From Granulosicoccus antarcticus IMCC3135 (GTDB lineage: Bacteria > Pseudomonadota > Gammaproteobacteria > Granulosicoccales > Granulosicoccaceae): a stretch of DNA of 64,000 nt. The stretch is from assembly GCF_002215215.1 (NCBI RefSeq), contig NZ_CP018632.1, positions 7,188,501 through 7,252,500 on the forward strand, read 5' to 3'. Positions within the stretch are counted from its first letter, which is position 1, and every line of letters starts with the position of its first letter. Of this stretch, positions 43,837-52,634 are shown piece by piece. The notes under the pieces are model-generated. The model worked only from the letters and a program-made list of their open reading frames with translations. It was not told where the DNA came from and did no database searches. Both the position numbers and the translations under genes were made by a program.

Positions 43837-45455
43837 GCGAAACTCTGCTCGATATCAGGGATTTGAAAGTGGCCTTTGGTCATGGTGAGGACAGTGTAGA
43901 GGCCGTCAAAGGCGTCTCGTTCAGCATTGACAAGGGCCAGACCGTGGCACTGGTGGGTGAGAGTGGCTCAGGCAAGTCCGTAACCGCCTTGTCTATAATG
44001 CAACTTCTGCCCTATCCGTTTGCCCATCACCCTGCGGGCAGCATTGTCTATGATGGTCAGCAACTTCTGGGGGCAGGCCCGACGGTACTGCGCTCGGTGC
44101 GTGGCAATCAGATCAGCATGATCTTTCAGGAACCAATGACGTCTCTGAATCCCTTGCACAGTATTGAAAAGCAGGTAGGAGAATCGCTAAAACTGCACAA
44201 AGGTCTGACCGGTCCTGCGGCACGCAAACGGGTACTTGAGCTACTGGATCTGGTAGGCATCAAAAAAGCCGCCGATCGTCTGGGCGCCTATCCACACGAA
44301 CTATCGGGAGGCCAGCGTCAGCGCGTCATGATTGCCATGGCTCTGGCCAACGAACCTGATCTGCTGATTGCCGATGAACCGACAACGGCCCTGGATGTCA
44401 CGATCCAGGCGCAGATACTCGAACTACTGTCCGACTTGCAGTCTCGCCTGGGCATGTCCCTGTTGCTCATCACCCATGATCTGGCGATCGTACGCAAGAT
44501 GGCCGACCAGATCTACGTCATGAATGGCGGTGAAGTGGTCGAACACAATAATGCCAAGACTCTGTTTGCAGCACCAGAACACCCCTATACCCGACACTTG
44601 CTATCGGCCGAACCCGGTCAACTGCCAGTGCGTGACGCGGCGTTGGAGGATGTGGTTCTGCAGGCCCGCGATATTCATGTCCGTTTTCCCATCAAGGCAG
44701 GCCTGCTCGGGCGAGTACATCATTATGTAAATGCCTGCAATGGTATCGATGTCACTGTCAGGGCCGGCAGAACCGTGGGCGTGGTCGGTGAGTCCGGCTC
44801 AGGCAAGACGACACTGGGACTGGCCCTGCTACGACTGATCAAAAGCGAGGGAGACATCCATTTCAATGGCATGCCGATACACGATAAATCCGGCACCGAA
44901 CTGCGCTCACTGAGAAAATCCATGCAGATCGTCTTTCAGGATCCCTATGGCAGCCTGAGTCCACGAATGTCCATCCTGCAGATCATCGAAGAAGGCTTGA
45001 AGGTGCATCAGCCAGAGCTCGACCTGCCAGCTCGTCAACAACAGGTCACCCAGGCATTGCTGGAAGTGGGTCTCGATGAATCGGCCCTCAATCGATTCCC
45101 GCATGAGTTCTCTGGAGGTCAGAGGCAGCGAATTGCCATCGCCCGTGCAATGGTGCTCAAACCTGCATTGGTGGTGCTGGATGAACCGACCTCCGCCCTG
45201 GACATGTCGGTGCAGGCACAGATCGTCCAGCTATTGCAAGAACTGCAGGAACGTCACGGTCTGGCCTATCTGTTTATCAGTCACGATTTGAAGGTCGTAC
45301 GCGCGCTGAGCGATGAAATCATCGTCATGCAGGACGGGCGTGTCGTGGAAAGCGGTCCGGCCAAGCAGATTCTGGATAATCCGCAGCAAAGCTATACCAA
45401 GGCCTTGATGCGAGCAGCGTTTGACTTGGAAGCGATTGACTTGCCGGACGAATAA
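43833..45455 (+). CDS. yejF: Microcin C/peptide ABC transporter ATPase YejF, fused double nucleotide-binding domain
   Basis: The 540-residue protein contains two ABC domains. The first has Walker [10 protein letters not shown] and signature LSGGQRQRV; the second has Walker [10 protein letters not shown] and signature FSGGQRQRI, with Walker [12 protein letters not shown]. The duplicated architecture matches YejF. It energises YejB/YejE. It is translationally coupled to yejE, completes the importer and is followed 58 bp later by an unrelated radical SAM gene. Confidence 0.93.
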   Translation: MSETLLDIRDLKVAFGHGEDSVEAVKGVSFSIDKGQTVALVGESGSGKSVTALSIMQLLPYPFAHHPAGSIVYDGQQLLGAGPTVLRSVRGNQISMIFQEPMTSLNPLHSIEKQVGESLKLHKGLTGPAARKRVLELLDLVGIKKAADRLGAYPHELSGGQRQRVMIAMALANEPDLLIADEPTTALDVTIQAQILELLSDLQSRLGMSLLLITHDLAIVRKMADQIYVMNGGEVVEHNNAKTLFAAPEHPYTRHLLSAEPGQLPVRDAALEDVVLQARDIHVRFPIKAGLLGRVHHYVNACNGIDVTVRAGRTVGVVGESGSGKTTLGLALLRLIKSEGDIHFNGMPIHDKSGTELRSLRKSMQIVFQDPYGSLSPRMSILQIIEEGLKVHQPELDLPARQQQVTQALLEVGLDESALNRFPHEFSGGQRQRIAIARAMVLKPALVVLDEPTSALDMSVQAQIVQLLQELQERHGLAYLFISHDLKVVRALSDEIIVMQDGRVVESGPAKQILDNPQQSYTKALMRAAFDLEAIDLPDE

Positions 45456-45513
45456 AGTCTAGCGTAATGCTCACTTACAGAGCCATGGCAACCACCAGAG
45501 GCCGGTATAGGGT

Positions 45514-47046
45514 ATGGTCACAAAGATCATGAAAGACATAACATTAGCCACCATAAACGCCCGATATATTCACGCCTCCCTGGGGCTGAGATATCTGTTC
45601 GCCAATATGGGCGAGCTGCAACCACGCACTCTGTTGCAGGAATTCACGCTGGAACAACGGCCAGAGGACATCGTCGAGCTGCTGCTTCGTGATGAAGTCA
45701 AAATCATCGGCTTTGGCGTCTACATCTGGAACGTGCTCGAAACCACCGATGTCATGCGATTCATCAAGATTCTGCGCCCCGATATCCAGCTGGTTATAGG
45801 CGGCCCCGAAGTCAGTTATGAGCTCGATGAGCAACCCATCTGCAAACTGGCTGATTTTGTCATCACCGGTGCTGCGGATACCGCCTTTGCCGAACTGTGC
45901 GAGGAAATCCTGCGCGGTGACAAGCCTTCCAAACTGGTCTCATCACTACCCATTCAGCTGGATTCGCTGGCATCGCCTTATCCCTGGTACAGCGATGAAG
46001 ATGTGGCGCACCGGGTGCTCTATGTGGAAGCCTCGCGCGGCTGCCCCTTCAAATGCGAATTCTGCCTCTCATCACTCGACAAAAGTGCCGTGGCTTTCGA
46101 TCTGCCTCACTTTCTCGATCAGATGCAGCAATTGATCGATCGTGGTGCTCGCCAGTTCAAATTCGTTGATCGCACCTTCAATCTGAAAGCTGAGACCAGC
46201 CGGCAGATACTCGAATTTTTTCTTACGCAGATGGACAAGGGCTTGTTTCTGCATTTTGAACTGATTCCGGATCGCCTGCCAGAGGTATTGCTCAACATTC
46301 TGCCCCGCTTCCCGCCCAATTCACTGCAGTTTGAAATCGGCATTCAGTCTTTCAATGCTGAGGTGCAAAAACGCATCAGTCGCCGCCAACAGCATGAACG
46401 CACGTGTACCAACCTGGTGTGGCTGCGAGAAAACACGACCGCGCATGTCCATGCGGACCTGATTTTCGGACTTCCCGGAGAAGACCTGCACAGCTTTGGT
46501 GAAGGCTTTGATCTGCTGTACTCACTCGGGCCGCAGGAAATCCAGGTCGGTATTCTGAAGCGCCTGCGTGGTACGCCTATCGCACGACATACCGCAGAAT
46601 ATGACATGCGCTATCAAGCCACTCCGCCTTATCGGATTCTGGCTCACAAAGATGCCAATTTCGACACTATTCAGCGCATGGTACGTTTCGCCCGCTATTG
46701 GGATCTTATCGGCAACTCGGGACGCTTTCCCTCAACCTTGCCAACCCTGCTCGGCGATTCACCCTTCGTACGCTTTATGGGACTGAGCGACTGGCTGTTC
46801 AAAACCACAGCCCAGACACATCGCATTGCCTTGCCAAAGCTGTTCGAACTGTTGCGCACGCATTTGCTGACAGAGCTGCAACTGGATATGGATACCGTCC
46901 ATGAGCAGCTGTTGTCGGATCACAAACACAACAGGCTGAAAGGAGTACCCGCCTTTGCGCGTCAACAGCAACCGTCAGCGGCGGCGATCGATGCCAGCCG
47001 CCAGGCCGAGGCAGCGACAGCTCAGCGACAAAGACGTCACCTGTAA
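45514..47046 (+). CDS. B12-binding-domain radical SAM protein (DUF4080 type)
   Basis: The 510-residue protein has an N-terminal cobalamin-binding-like Rossmann region (about 8-130, with GFGVYIWN and IGGPEVSYE). The radical SAM cluster motif CPFKCEFC follows, with cysteines at 177, 181 and 184. The C-terminal DUF4080 region covers about 365-475. The N-terminal signature NARYIHASLGLRYL is typical of the DUF4080 group, whose reaction is unknown. Start ATG 45514 is used; ATG 45529 (MKDITLATINAR) fits homologues equally well and neither has a strong ribosome-binding site. The stop is followed by a long palindrome at 47048. Confidence 0.85.
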   Translation: MVTKIMKDITLATINARYIHASLGLRYLFANMGELQPRTLLQEFTLEQRPEDIVELLLRDEVKIIGFGVYIWNVLETTDVMRFIKILRPDIQLVIGGPEVSYELDEQPICKLADFVITGAADTAFAELCEEILRGDKPSKLVSSLPIQLDSLASPYPWYSDEDVAHRVLYVEASRGCPFKCEFCLSSLDKSAVAFDLPHFLDQMQQLIDRGARQFKFVDRTFNLKAETSRQILEFFLTQMDKGLFLHFELIPDRLPEVLLNILPRFPPNSLQFEIGIQSFNAEVQKRISRRQQHERTCTNLVWLRENTTAHVHADLIFGLPGEDLHSFGEGFDLLYSLGPQEIQVGILKRLRGTPIARHTAEYDMRYQATPPYRILAHKDANFDTIQRMVRFARYWDLIGNSGRFPSTLPTLLGDSPFVRFMGLSDWLFKTTAQTHRIALPKLFELLRTHLLTELQLDMDTVHEQLLSDHKHNRLKGVPAFARQQQPSAAAIDASRQAEAATAQRQRRHL

Positions 47047-47047
47047 A

Positions 47048-47078
47048 GCTCGTGAAATAGCCTGACTATTTCACGAGC
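47048..47078. terminator. Perfect 13-base palindromic hairpin between convergent genes; gene-end repeat copy 4
   Basis: GCTCGTGAAATAG and CTATTTCACGAGC pair perfectly with the loop CCTGA. On the minus strand 47066-47081 reads AGGGCTCGTGAAATAG and matches the gene-end repeat. It lies directly after the radical SAM stop and 28 bp beyond the zinc-ribbon stop at 47106, so it can serve both as a bidirectional terminator. No T run follows. Confidence 0.65.
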
Positions 47079-47105
47079 CCTGAGCCTGACATTCTGCCTT
47101 GATGT

Positions 47106-48479
47106 TCAGAAGCGGACATCAGGCGCTCGGTCATTGAAATCATTCAATGGAACATCCGGCCAGCGGCTCGGACTGGGGCTACTGCCCCAGTCACGGTTCA
47201 CGCTGCTATTGATCCCCGTGGTAAAGCTGCCATTCAGAACACTCCCACCACCCGAGCCCTCCATCAGTAACAAGGTGGCTGCCGCAAAGGCAATTGCCGC
47301 GACCACGGCCAGTGATATCTTCGCCACACTGTAAGGCCTTTCGCCCTGTACTTTACCGCTTCGAGCGTTAACCACAAACCGGTACGTCTTGTCTCGAAAC
47401 TGAAAACCAGCCGTCCACACGGGTAGCAGCACATGCTTGAAGGTGGTGTCGCTGTGCTGGGTATTGATTCGATTGATACGCTGTTGATCACCACCGATGG
47501 CGCGCCGTACATCTCCGTGGATGACCTTGTCCATCGTTTGCTGCGCAATATTGAAGCCTTCGTCCAGATCCACCTGATAGACCTCACTACTAAAGCCCGC
47601 CAGGTAATCCTCCGTGTAGGGCACCAGGTTTTCCAGATCCCAGGGCGCCAGCCAATCCGTGATCTTGCGCGGCAAGGTGCGGGTAGCACCAACCAGCACA
47701 TCGTCAAAATGGCGTGAAGTGCGTCCACTGGCCGGGTACCAGCGAATTTTCGGCACCTGTCGGGTACGCGTCACCCGACGCCCGTTGACTACTTCAGTAA
47801 CCCGCTGGCTGACGTAATAGACCTCACCACGCTGACCACTGTAGGCGGTGACGGTATCACTGTCATAGGTCCAGTATGGAATATAGACCCCGTTCAATGA
47901 GGCGTCATCCCGCGCATATTTCTTCAGTGCATTGGGTGCAAACCAGCGTCTCTTCAACCAGTCTCGATAAGACTTTCGAGCCTGCTCATCAGTGATGGCA
48001 AACGGCAGTAACCCCTTGGGCTTGAGCGGTTTGGAATGGCTGGTTTCCGTGACGACATCCGTTCCACAGAATGGACATTCCCCCGCATGTATATGGGCAT
48101 CCATCGCAAACTGTGCAGCACAGTTCGGGCAACTGATGATGCGATTGTCGGGCGTGATGGTTGCCGTCGTATGCAGCTTCTTCAGTGCCGCATGGAAATC
48201 CAGCTCCTCCAGGCTTTCGGTACTTTGCTCGATGATATTCGAATGCCCGCAATACTGACACACCATCGAACGCGTACCGATGGCGTAGTTCAGCATCGCA
48301 CCACACTGCATGCAGGGGAAGCGCTTTTCGGTCAGAGCCCGTGTCGTTGTCTCGCCCACACCCGGCTCAACGGCATGCTTGTCATCCGGCCAGTGATAGC
48401 TCTCCACTGCCGGGGAGTCAGCATCTCGCTCCGCCAGGCGCTGTTCCATCTGTAACTTCAATCGTTCAACCAGGCTCAT
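47106..48479 (-). CDS. Double zinc-ribbon membrane protein
   Basis: From ATG 48479 (AGAGG four bases upstream) the protein has 457 residues; an in-frame codon at 48509 would add ten. Two rubredoxin-like ribbons are present: CMQCG with CQYCG, and CPNC with CPFC (about 55-135). After a central domain there is one membrane helix near 395-415 (SLAVVAAIAFAAATLLL) and a short glycine/serine-rich periplasmic tail. The layout resembles zinc-ribbon proteins of the Bacillus ydjFGHI membrane-stress locus, partners of an SPFH protein. Here an SPFH gene is directly upstream. Function is unknown. Confidence 0.78.
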   Translation of the reverse strand: MSLVERLKLQMEQRLAERDADSPAVESYHWPDDKHAVEPGVGETTTRALTEKRFPCMQCGAMLNYAIGTRSMVCQYCGHSNIIEQSTESLEELDFHAALKKLHTTATITPDNRIISCPNCAAQFAMDAHIHAGECPFCGTDVVTETSHSKPLKPKGLLPFAITDEQARKSYRDWLKRRWFAPNALKKYARDDASLNGVYIPYWTYDSDTVTAYSGQRGEVYYVSQRVTEVVNGRRVTRTRQVPKIRWYPASGRTSRHFDDVLVGATRTLPRKITDWLAPWDLENLVPYTEDYLAGFSSEVYQVDLDEGFNIAQQTMDKVIHGDVRRAIGGDQQRINRINTQHSDTTFKHVLLPVWTAGFQFRDKTYRFVVNARSGKVQGERPYSVAKISLAVVAAIAFAAATLLLMEGSGGGSVLNGSFTTGINSSVNRDWGSSPSPSRWPDVPLNDFNDRAPDVRF

Positions 48480-48545
48480 GCTACCTCTGCTGTACCAGTT
48501 GCCCACCACGACTATCTGACTGAAGAATAGCCACGCTCAATACTC

Positions 48546-49652
48546 TTACGCCCCTGGTATGGGTGGCGGTGTTACAGGAGCTTTGCTCCAGATCACCGAC
48601 AATGCTTCAACACTGCCAGCTGGCTGCCATTCGTCCATTGACTCTGTCCAGACCAGACTCTCTTCATTCAAGCGCCCACCAGAGGCTTGCTGCTTAAGCA
48701 GCTCAATCGTATAAGGTCCCTGGGCCGCGCCATCAACAACCATGTGGTACATAACCTGCCCGGCACCCGGCACCGGTGGAGGAGTTGTATTACTACCACC
48801 TCCCAATTTGTCATTCATGCGATTGGCCATGGCCAGACCGATTCCCATACCGATACCATCGGAGGCTCCACCACCAGGATTCTGCGCACCCGCTTCCATG
48901 GCAACACCCGTCTGGTACTGCAGAAAACGATCAAGATTACCGGTCATCCCCATGCTGGTCCGCTTGTCCAGCGCTTCGGATACCGCAGGCGGCAAGGAGA
49001 TGTTTTCAACCAGAATACGTGTCAACTCCAGTCCGTATTCACCGAATTCAGGAGCGATTCGATGGGTCAGAAATTCACCCAACTGATCGTAGTTCGCGGC
49101 CATATCCAATACCGGAATATTGGAGCTGCCAATGATGGTTGCAAAACGCGAAGTAATGAGGTTACGCAATTGAGAACTGATTTCTTCAGTCGTGAAAACA
49201 CCGTCAGTACCGACAATCTCACGTATGAACTTCAAAGCATCGGTAATGCGAACACCGTAGGTTCCGAAAGCACGAATACGCAAACCACCAAACTCACTGT
49301 CGCGCAACATCAGCGGATGCCGGGTTCCCCATTTCATGTCCGTGAAACGTCGGGCATTGCAAAAATAGACTTCGGCCTTGAAAGGGCTCTGGAAGCCATG
49401 GTGCCAGTTCTGCAGTGTTGTCAGTAGCGGCAGATTTTTGGTTTCCAGCTCGTAGGTACCAGGGCCCAAAACATCGGCTACCTGTCCCTCATTAACGAAG
49501 ACAGCAATCTGTGCCTCACGCACGATAAGCTTCGCACCGTACTTTATTTCGTTGCCATAGCGCTCAAAGCGATAGACCATCGTGTTGCTGGTGCTATCAG
49601 TCCATTCGATAACATCAACGAACTCTGCAAACAATTTGCTGAACAGCCCCAT
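48546..49652 (-). CDS. SPFH domain protein with C-terminal GYF_2 domain (YdjI-like virion core family)
   Basis: The 368-residue protein has an SPFH/Band-7-like core (about 20-235) of the virion-core/YdjI type, with VFVNEGQVADVLGPGTYEL and EYGLELTRILVENISLP. A glycine-rich linker follows. The C-terminal GYF_2-like domain (about 300-355) contains YHMVVDGAAQGPYTIELL and WTESMDEWQPAGSV. There is no membrane helix, so it is probably a peripheral, oligomeric scaffold on the inner membrane. It starts 2 bp after the TelA stop, so it is translationally coupled to it. Confidence 0.83.
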   Translation of the reverse strand: MGLFSKLFAEFVDVIEWTDSTSNTMVYRFERYGNEIKYGAKLIVREAQIAVFVNEGQVADVLGPGTYELETKNLPLLTTLQNWHHGFQSPFKAEVYFCNARRFTDMKWGTRHPLMLRDSEFGGLRIRAFGTYGVRITDALKFIREIVGTDGVFTTEEISSQLRNLITSRFATIIGSSNIPVLDMAANYDQLGEFLTHRIAPEFGEYGLELTRILVENISLPPAVSEALDKRTSMGMTGNLDRFLQYQTGVAMEAGAQNPGGGASDGIGMGIGLAMANRMNDKLGGGSNTTPPPVPGAGQVMYHMVVDGAAQGPYTIELLKQQASGGRLNEESLVWTESMDEWQPAGSVEALSVIWSKAPVTPPPIPGA

Positions 49653-49654
49653 GA

Positions 49655-50824
49655 TCAGACTCCTGCCACAGGCTTGCTGCTGGTCCGGGCGGATGCGGAT
49701 TTCAGCGTCTCTTTCAGCTCTGCTTCCATCGACTCCAGCTGCGTTTCGGCCTCTGCCCGTCGACGCTTGCCTTCATCAGCAATCTGCAGACTCTCTTCAA
49801 CCGTGGCGATCAGATTTTGATTGGCACGACGCACAGCGTTGACATCAAAGACTCCGCGTTCCAGCTCTTCACGTACCGTCCTATTGGCAGTCTGCAGGTT
49901 TTCAGAGTTCTTTTCCAACAACTCATTAGTCAAGTCACTAGCGGCCTTGACGCTCTTGGCGGCTTCAGCCGATCTGAATATAGTCACCGCTTGTGCCAGT
50001 TGCTGGCGCCACAAAGGTACGGTGTTAACCAGAGTCGAATTGATCTTGTTAACCAGACCCTTGTCGTTTTCTTGTATCAGACGAATGCTGGGCAGGCCTT
50101 GCATAGCCACTTGCCGAGTCAGTCGCAGATCGTGGATACGACGTTCCAGATCATCGCGGCCACTACGCAGATCTCGCAACTCCTGAGCTTGCAATATGTC
50201 ATCGGAATCAGCCGCTTTTGCCTCTGCTGCCGGTACCATTTCCTCATCGATATACTTGAGCTTTCGTTCACCTGCGAGAATATAGGCCTCCAGGTTATGA
50301 AAATAATCCAGGTTGGCACTGTAGAGCTTGTCCAGAGATTTTATATCGCGCAGTAACAGAGTCTTGTGCTTTTCCAGATCATCCGTCACAGCGTCCACCT
50401 GTTGACGTACACCTTCATACTGCTGGATGAACTTGGCAACCGGCGTGACACCACCGAATAATTTCTTGATGAGACGCATCAGAAATCCGGGGCGATTATT
50501 GGGGTCGAAGTCTTCTACTTCAAAACCGCGCAAAACCGACACCATCTGATTGAGCGAGGTTCCCGCAGAGCCCAGATCCTTGTTGCGAACACCTTCGAGC
50601 ATGTTGTCCGAGATGCTGGTCAGCTCTTGCTGTGCCTTGCTACCGAAGAAGATGATCGAGTTGCTGTCAGTCAGATCGATCTCGCTCATCAGCTTGTCGA
50701 TTCGGCCGCGCTCTACAGGGTCAACCTCTTCATAAGCGACGATATCGTGCTTCAGATCAGGCAATAGCTCGGTGCCTGGAAGAACGTCAACCTGCGTTGC
50801 AACGTCAGTAGGATTGGGGGGCAT
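49655..50824 (-). CDS. telA: TelA family toxic anion resistance protein
   Basis: From ATG 50824 (GGAG eight bases upstream) the protein has 389 residues; an in-frame start at 50890 would add 22. It is almost entirely helical, with family blocks ERGRIDKLMSEIDLTDSNSI and LIKKLFGGVTPVAKFIQQYE. The long coiled coil later contains WRQQLAQAVTIFRSAEAAK. TelA proteins are linked to resistance to tellurite, nisin and other envelope-active stress; the mechanism is unknown. The pairing with XpaC is a frequent association. It lies 163 bp after xpaC on the same strand. Confidence 0.88.
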   Translation of the reverse strand: MPPNPTDVATQVDVLPGTELLPDLKHDIVAYEEVDPVERGRIDKLMSEIDLTDSNSIIFFGSKAQQELTSISDNMLEGVRNKDLGSAGTSLNQMVSVLRGFEVEDFDPNNRPGFLMRLIKKLFGGVTPVAKFIQQYEGVRQQVDAVTDDLEKHKTLLLRDIKSLDKLYSANLDYFHNLEAYILAGERKLKYIDEEMVPAAEAKAADSDDILQAQELRDLRSGRDDLERRIHDLRLTRQVAMQGLPSIRLIQENDKGLVNKINSTLVNTVPLWRQQLAQAVTIFRSAEAAKSVKAASDLTNELLEKNSENLQTANRTVREELERGVFDVNAVRRANQNLIATVEESLQIADEGKRRRAEAETQLESMEAELKETLKSASARTSSKPVAGV

Positions 50825-50987
50825 AGGAGAGTCTCCGTCACGTATATTCGGTGTAATGCATCTGTCCGGAAAAGACAGTGCAATGTTCAATTATTCTGAC
50901 AACAACACTTTTACAAAAAAGGATCTGCTCGGCAGCTCTGCCGGGAACAAGCATCCGGAACGTCTCGCCTGCCTGAAACAGCCCTAG

Positions 50988-51836
50988 TCAGGCAACGCCT
51001 TCTTTTTCAATTTGCATCTGCAGAACCTCGATAGTGACATCCAGATCGGACAGATTGTTTTCCTTGAGTTTGACTTGCTGTTCTGCAATAACTGTTTCAA
51101 TAGTCGTCAAGACTCGACGGAAATTGTCTTCCAGCGCATGTTGCTCGCCTTCGATATGTGTCTTGGCATAACCTTCAGTCACTTGCTGTGCACCATCCAG
51201 ATAAACCTTGAGAAATTTTCGTGCGCGACGTGCATCGACTGGATCGCTTTCGATCGTGTCAAGAATATTTCGTGCTTCTTTAACAATACGGCGCAAGCGA
51301 TCCTTGAATTCGATATTGCTGATTTTTTGACTCGAATTTTCAATACTGACCAAACGGCCTTCGGCTTCATCAAGCAGTTCCAGCAGCTCTTCGGTGGTGA
51401 TACCAATGGCGGCAACTTCAGGATTCTTGTTGGCCGAGTCAAAGTCGTAATACAGGTAGCACCCCAGCAACACGGCCACGGCCCAGAGCAGACTTACAAC
51501 AAGACTGTACTGGCCTGACAACCCCTGCCAGGCAACAATGAATATGCCAGCCGATACCAGGCCTGCACCCAACAGACGGTACTGGATAGTGCTGGCGCGG
51601 CGGCGCAGTCGTCGCTTGCGTGCCTCATTATCCAGGCGAATACCTTTTCGAATAAGCGTCGCTGCCGCCATGGCAAGCACAAAACCGAGGCTTCGCACGA
51701 CAGCCTTCAGAGGCTCGCCGTCCATCAATGCGAAAAATGAAGCCGGCAGCAAAGGGAACGCCAGAATGTAGAGCATGAAACCACGCCACAACACCTTGGG
51801 CTTGGAACCGGGTTCGATTCGGGTAGCAGAAGCCAT
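50988..51836 (-). CDS. xpaC: XpaC-like 5-bromo-4-chloroindolyl phosphate hydrolysis family protein
   Basis: The 282-residue protein has four hydrophobic helices in two pairs (about 20-37, 45-60, 88-105 and 112-128) and a long cytoplasmic helical domain. That domain contains ELLDEAEGRLVSIENSSQKI and FRRVLTTIETVIAEQQVKLKE. XpaC proteins are typically encoded beside TelA, as here, and their name comes from a phenotype rather than a demonstrated enzyme. A 28-residue ORF ends two bases before its start. A 163-bp gap follows, with only a weak hairpin and T run on the minus strand. Confidence 0.83.
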   Translation of the reverse strand: MASATRIEPGSKPKVLWRGFMLYILAFPLLPASFFALMDGEPLKAVVRSLGFVLAMAAATLIRKGIRLDNEARKRRLRRRASTIQYRLLGAGLVSAGIFIVAWQGLSGQYSLVVSLLWAVAVLLGCYLYYDFDSANKNPEVAAIGITTEELLELLDEAEGRLVSIENSSQKISNIEFKDRLRRIVKEARNILDTIESDPVDARRARKFLKVYLDGAQQVTEGYAKTHIEGEQHALEDNFRRVLTTIETVIAEQQVKLKENNLSDLDVTIEVLQMQIEKEGVA

Positions 51837-51838
51837 GA

Positions 51839-51925
51839 TCAGCCCAAAAATGCCTGACAGGAAATCATTCCTACCGTTGCCAGCAATATGAAAAAACCGA
51901 TGATTCGTTGCAGTGCTTTAGGCAT
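51839..51925 (-). CDS. 28-residue single-helix membrane peptide upstream of xpaC
   Basis: The ORF encodes MPKALQRII, a hydrophobic stretch (GFFILLATVGMI) and SCQAFLG. It could be a small membrane peptide or a very short lipoprotein-like leader. Its TGA stop is two bases before the xpaC ATG, so translation would be coupled. The ribosome-binding site (GAGTCC) is weak. The charge and hydrophobic pattern are typical of small membrane proteins, but chance cannot be excluded at this length. Confidence 0.45.
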   Translation of the reverse strand: MPKALQRIIGFFILLATVGMISCQAFLG

Positions 51926-51952
51926 GATACTGGACTCAATTTATTGATTTTT

Positions 51953-52624
51953 CTAGCGATTACGAGTCAATAGATAGACCCGTTCGTCAAGCGTTTCAAG
52001 GCCACGCTCAGCCAGATTGCCAAGTCGCTCGGGGCCGGAGTAATGCGCAAGCTCGACGAGATCAAAGTCATTGCCATGCAATGCCTGCACATTCTGATCT
52101 GAGACTGAAAAGGGAGGCCCTGCCATACGACTCTGATCGTAGGCGATGGTCAGCAGCAGACCTTTGGTGCCGGTTGCCACACTCTGAGCCAGATGCCCGG
52201 TGTAACGAGCTCGCATGTCCTCTTCCAACGCAATCATGGCAGCGCGGTCGTAAAAAGCGTGACACTGCGCCAGATGATTTGGCGTCAGGGCAAAGAAATC
52301 ACCCACAAGAAGATCAATACCTTGTGCCTGACCAGTACCCGAGTAAACGATAAAGGCTTGCTCTTCTCGACGCTCATAAGGCAGAGCGTTTTCTTCGAAA
52401 AAGGACTTTACCGCCTTCTCGCTGAGCTCCACGCCCAGCACCGGATGGCCGCTCTGGTGCAACCACAGAATATCCAGTGACTTTCCACACAAGGGAACGA
52501 ATACGGGAGCTCCTTCGCTGAGCTCCAGGCTCGCCCAATATTTTTGCAACCGCTTGTTAGCGGTGTCCTGGTGGAACCCGATCTTGTCCTCAGACCACTT
52601 GCTGAGCCAGTATTCTGCTTGCAT
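51953..52624 (-). CDS. tpm: Thiopurine S-methyltransferase
   Basis: From ATG 52624 the protein has 223 residues, the usual Tpm length. GGGAGG just upstream supports this start over an in-frame codon at 52753, which would lie inside the previous gene. The start MQAEYWLSKWSEDKIGFHQ, the SAM-binding motif FVPLCGKSLDILWL and GVELSEKAV are hallmarks. Bacterial Tpm methylates thiopurines and also selenium or tellurium compounds. It starts 10 bp after the AddA-like stop and probably shares its transcript. Confidence 0.92.
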   Translation of the reverse strand: MQAEYWLSKWSEDKIGFHQDTANKRLQKYWASLELSEGAPVFVPLCGKSLDILWLHQSGHPVLGVELSEKAVKSFFEENALPYERREEQAFIVYSGTGQAQGIDLLVGDFFALTPNHLAQCHAFYDRAAMIALEEDMRARYTGHLAQSVATGTKGLLLTIAYDQSRMAGPPFSVSDQNVQALHGNDFDLVELAHYSGPERLGNLAERGLETLDERVYLLTRNR

Positions 52625-52634
52625 TGCGCCTCCC

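Noticed and set aside
48687-49427. A 246-codon plus-strand frame
   Set aside because: It is antisense to the SPFH-GYF gene, with no recognisable domain or ribosome-binding site.
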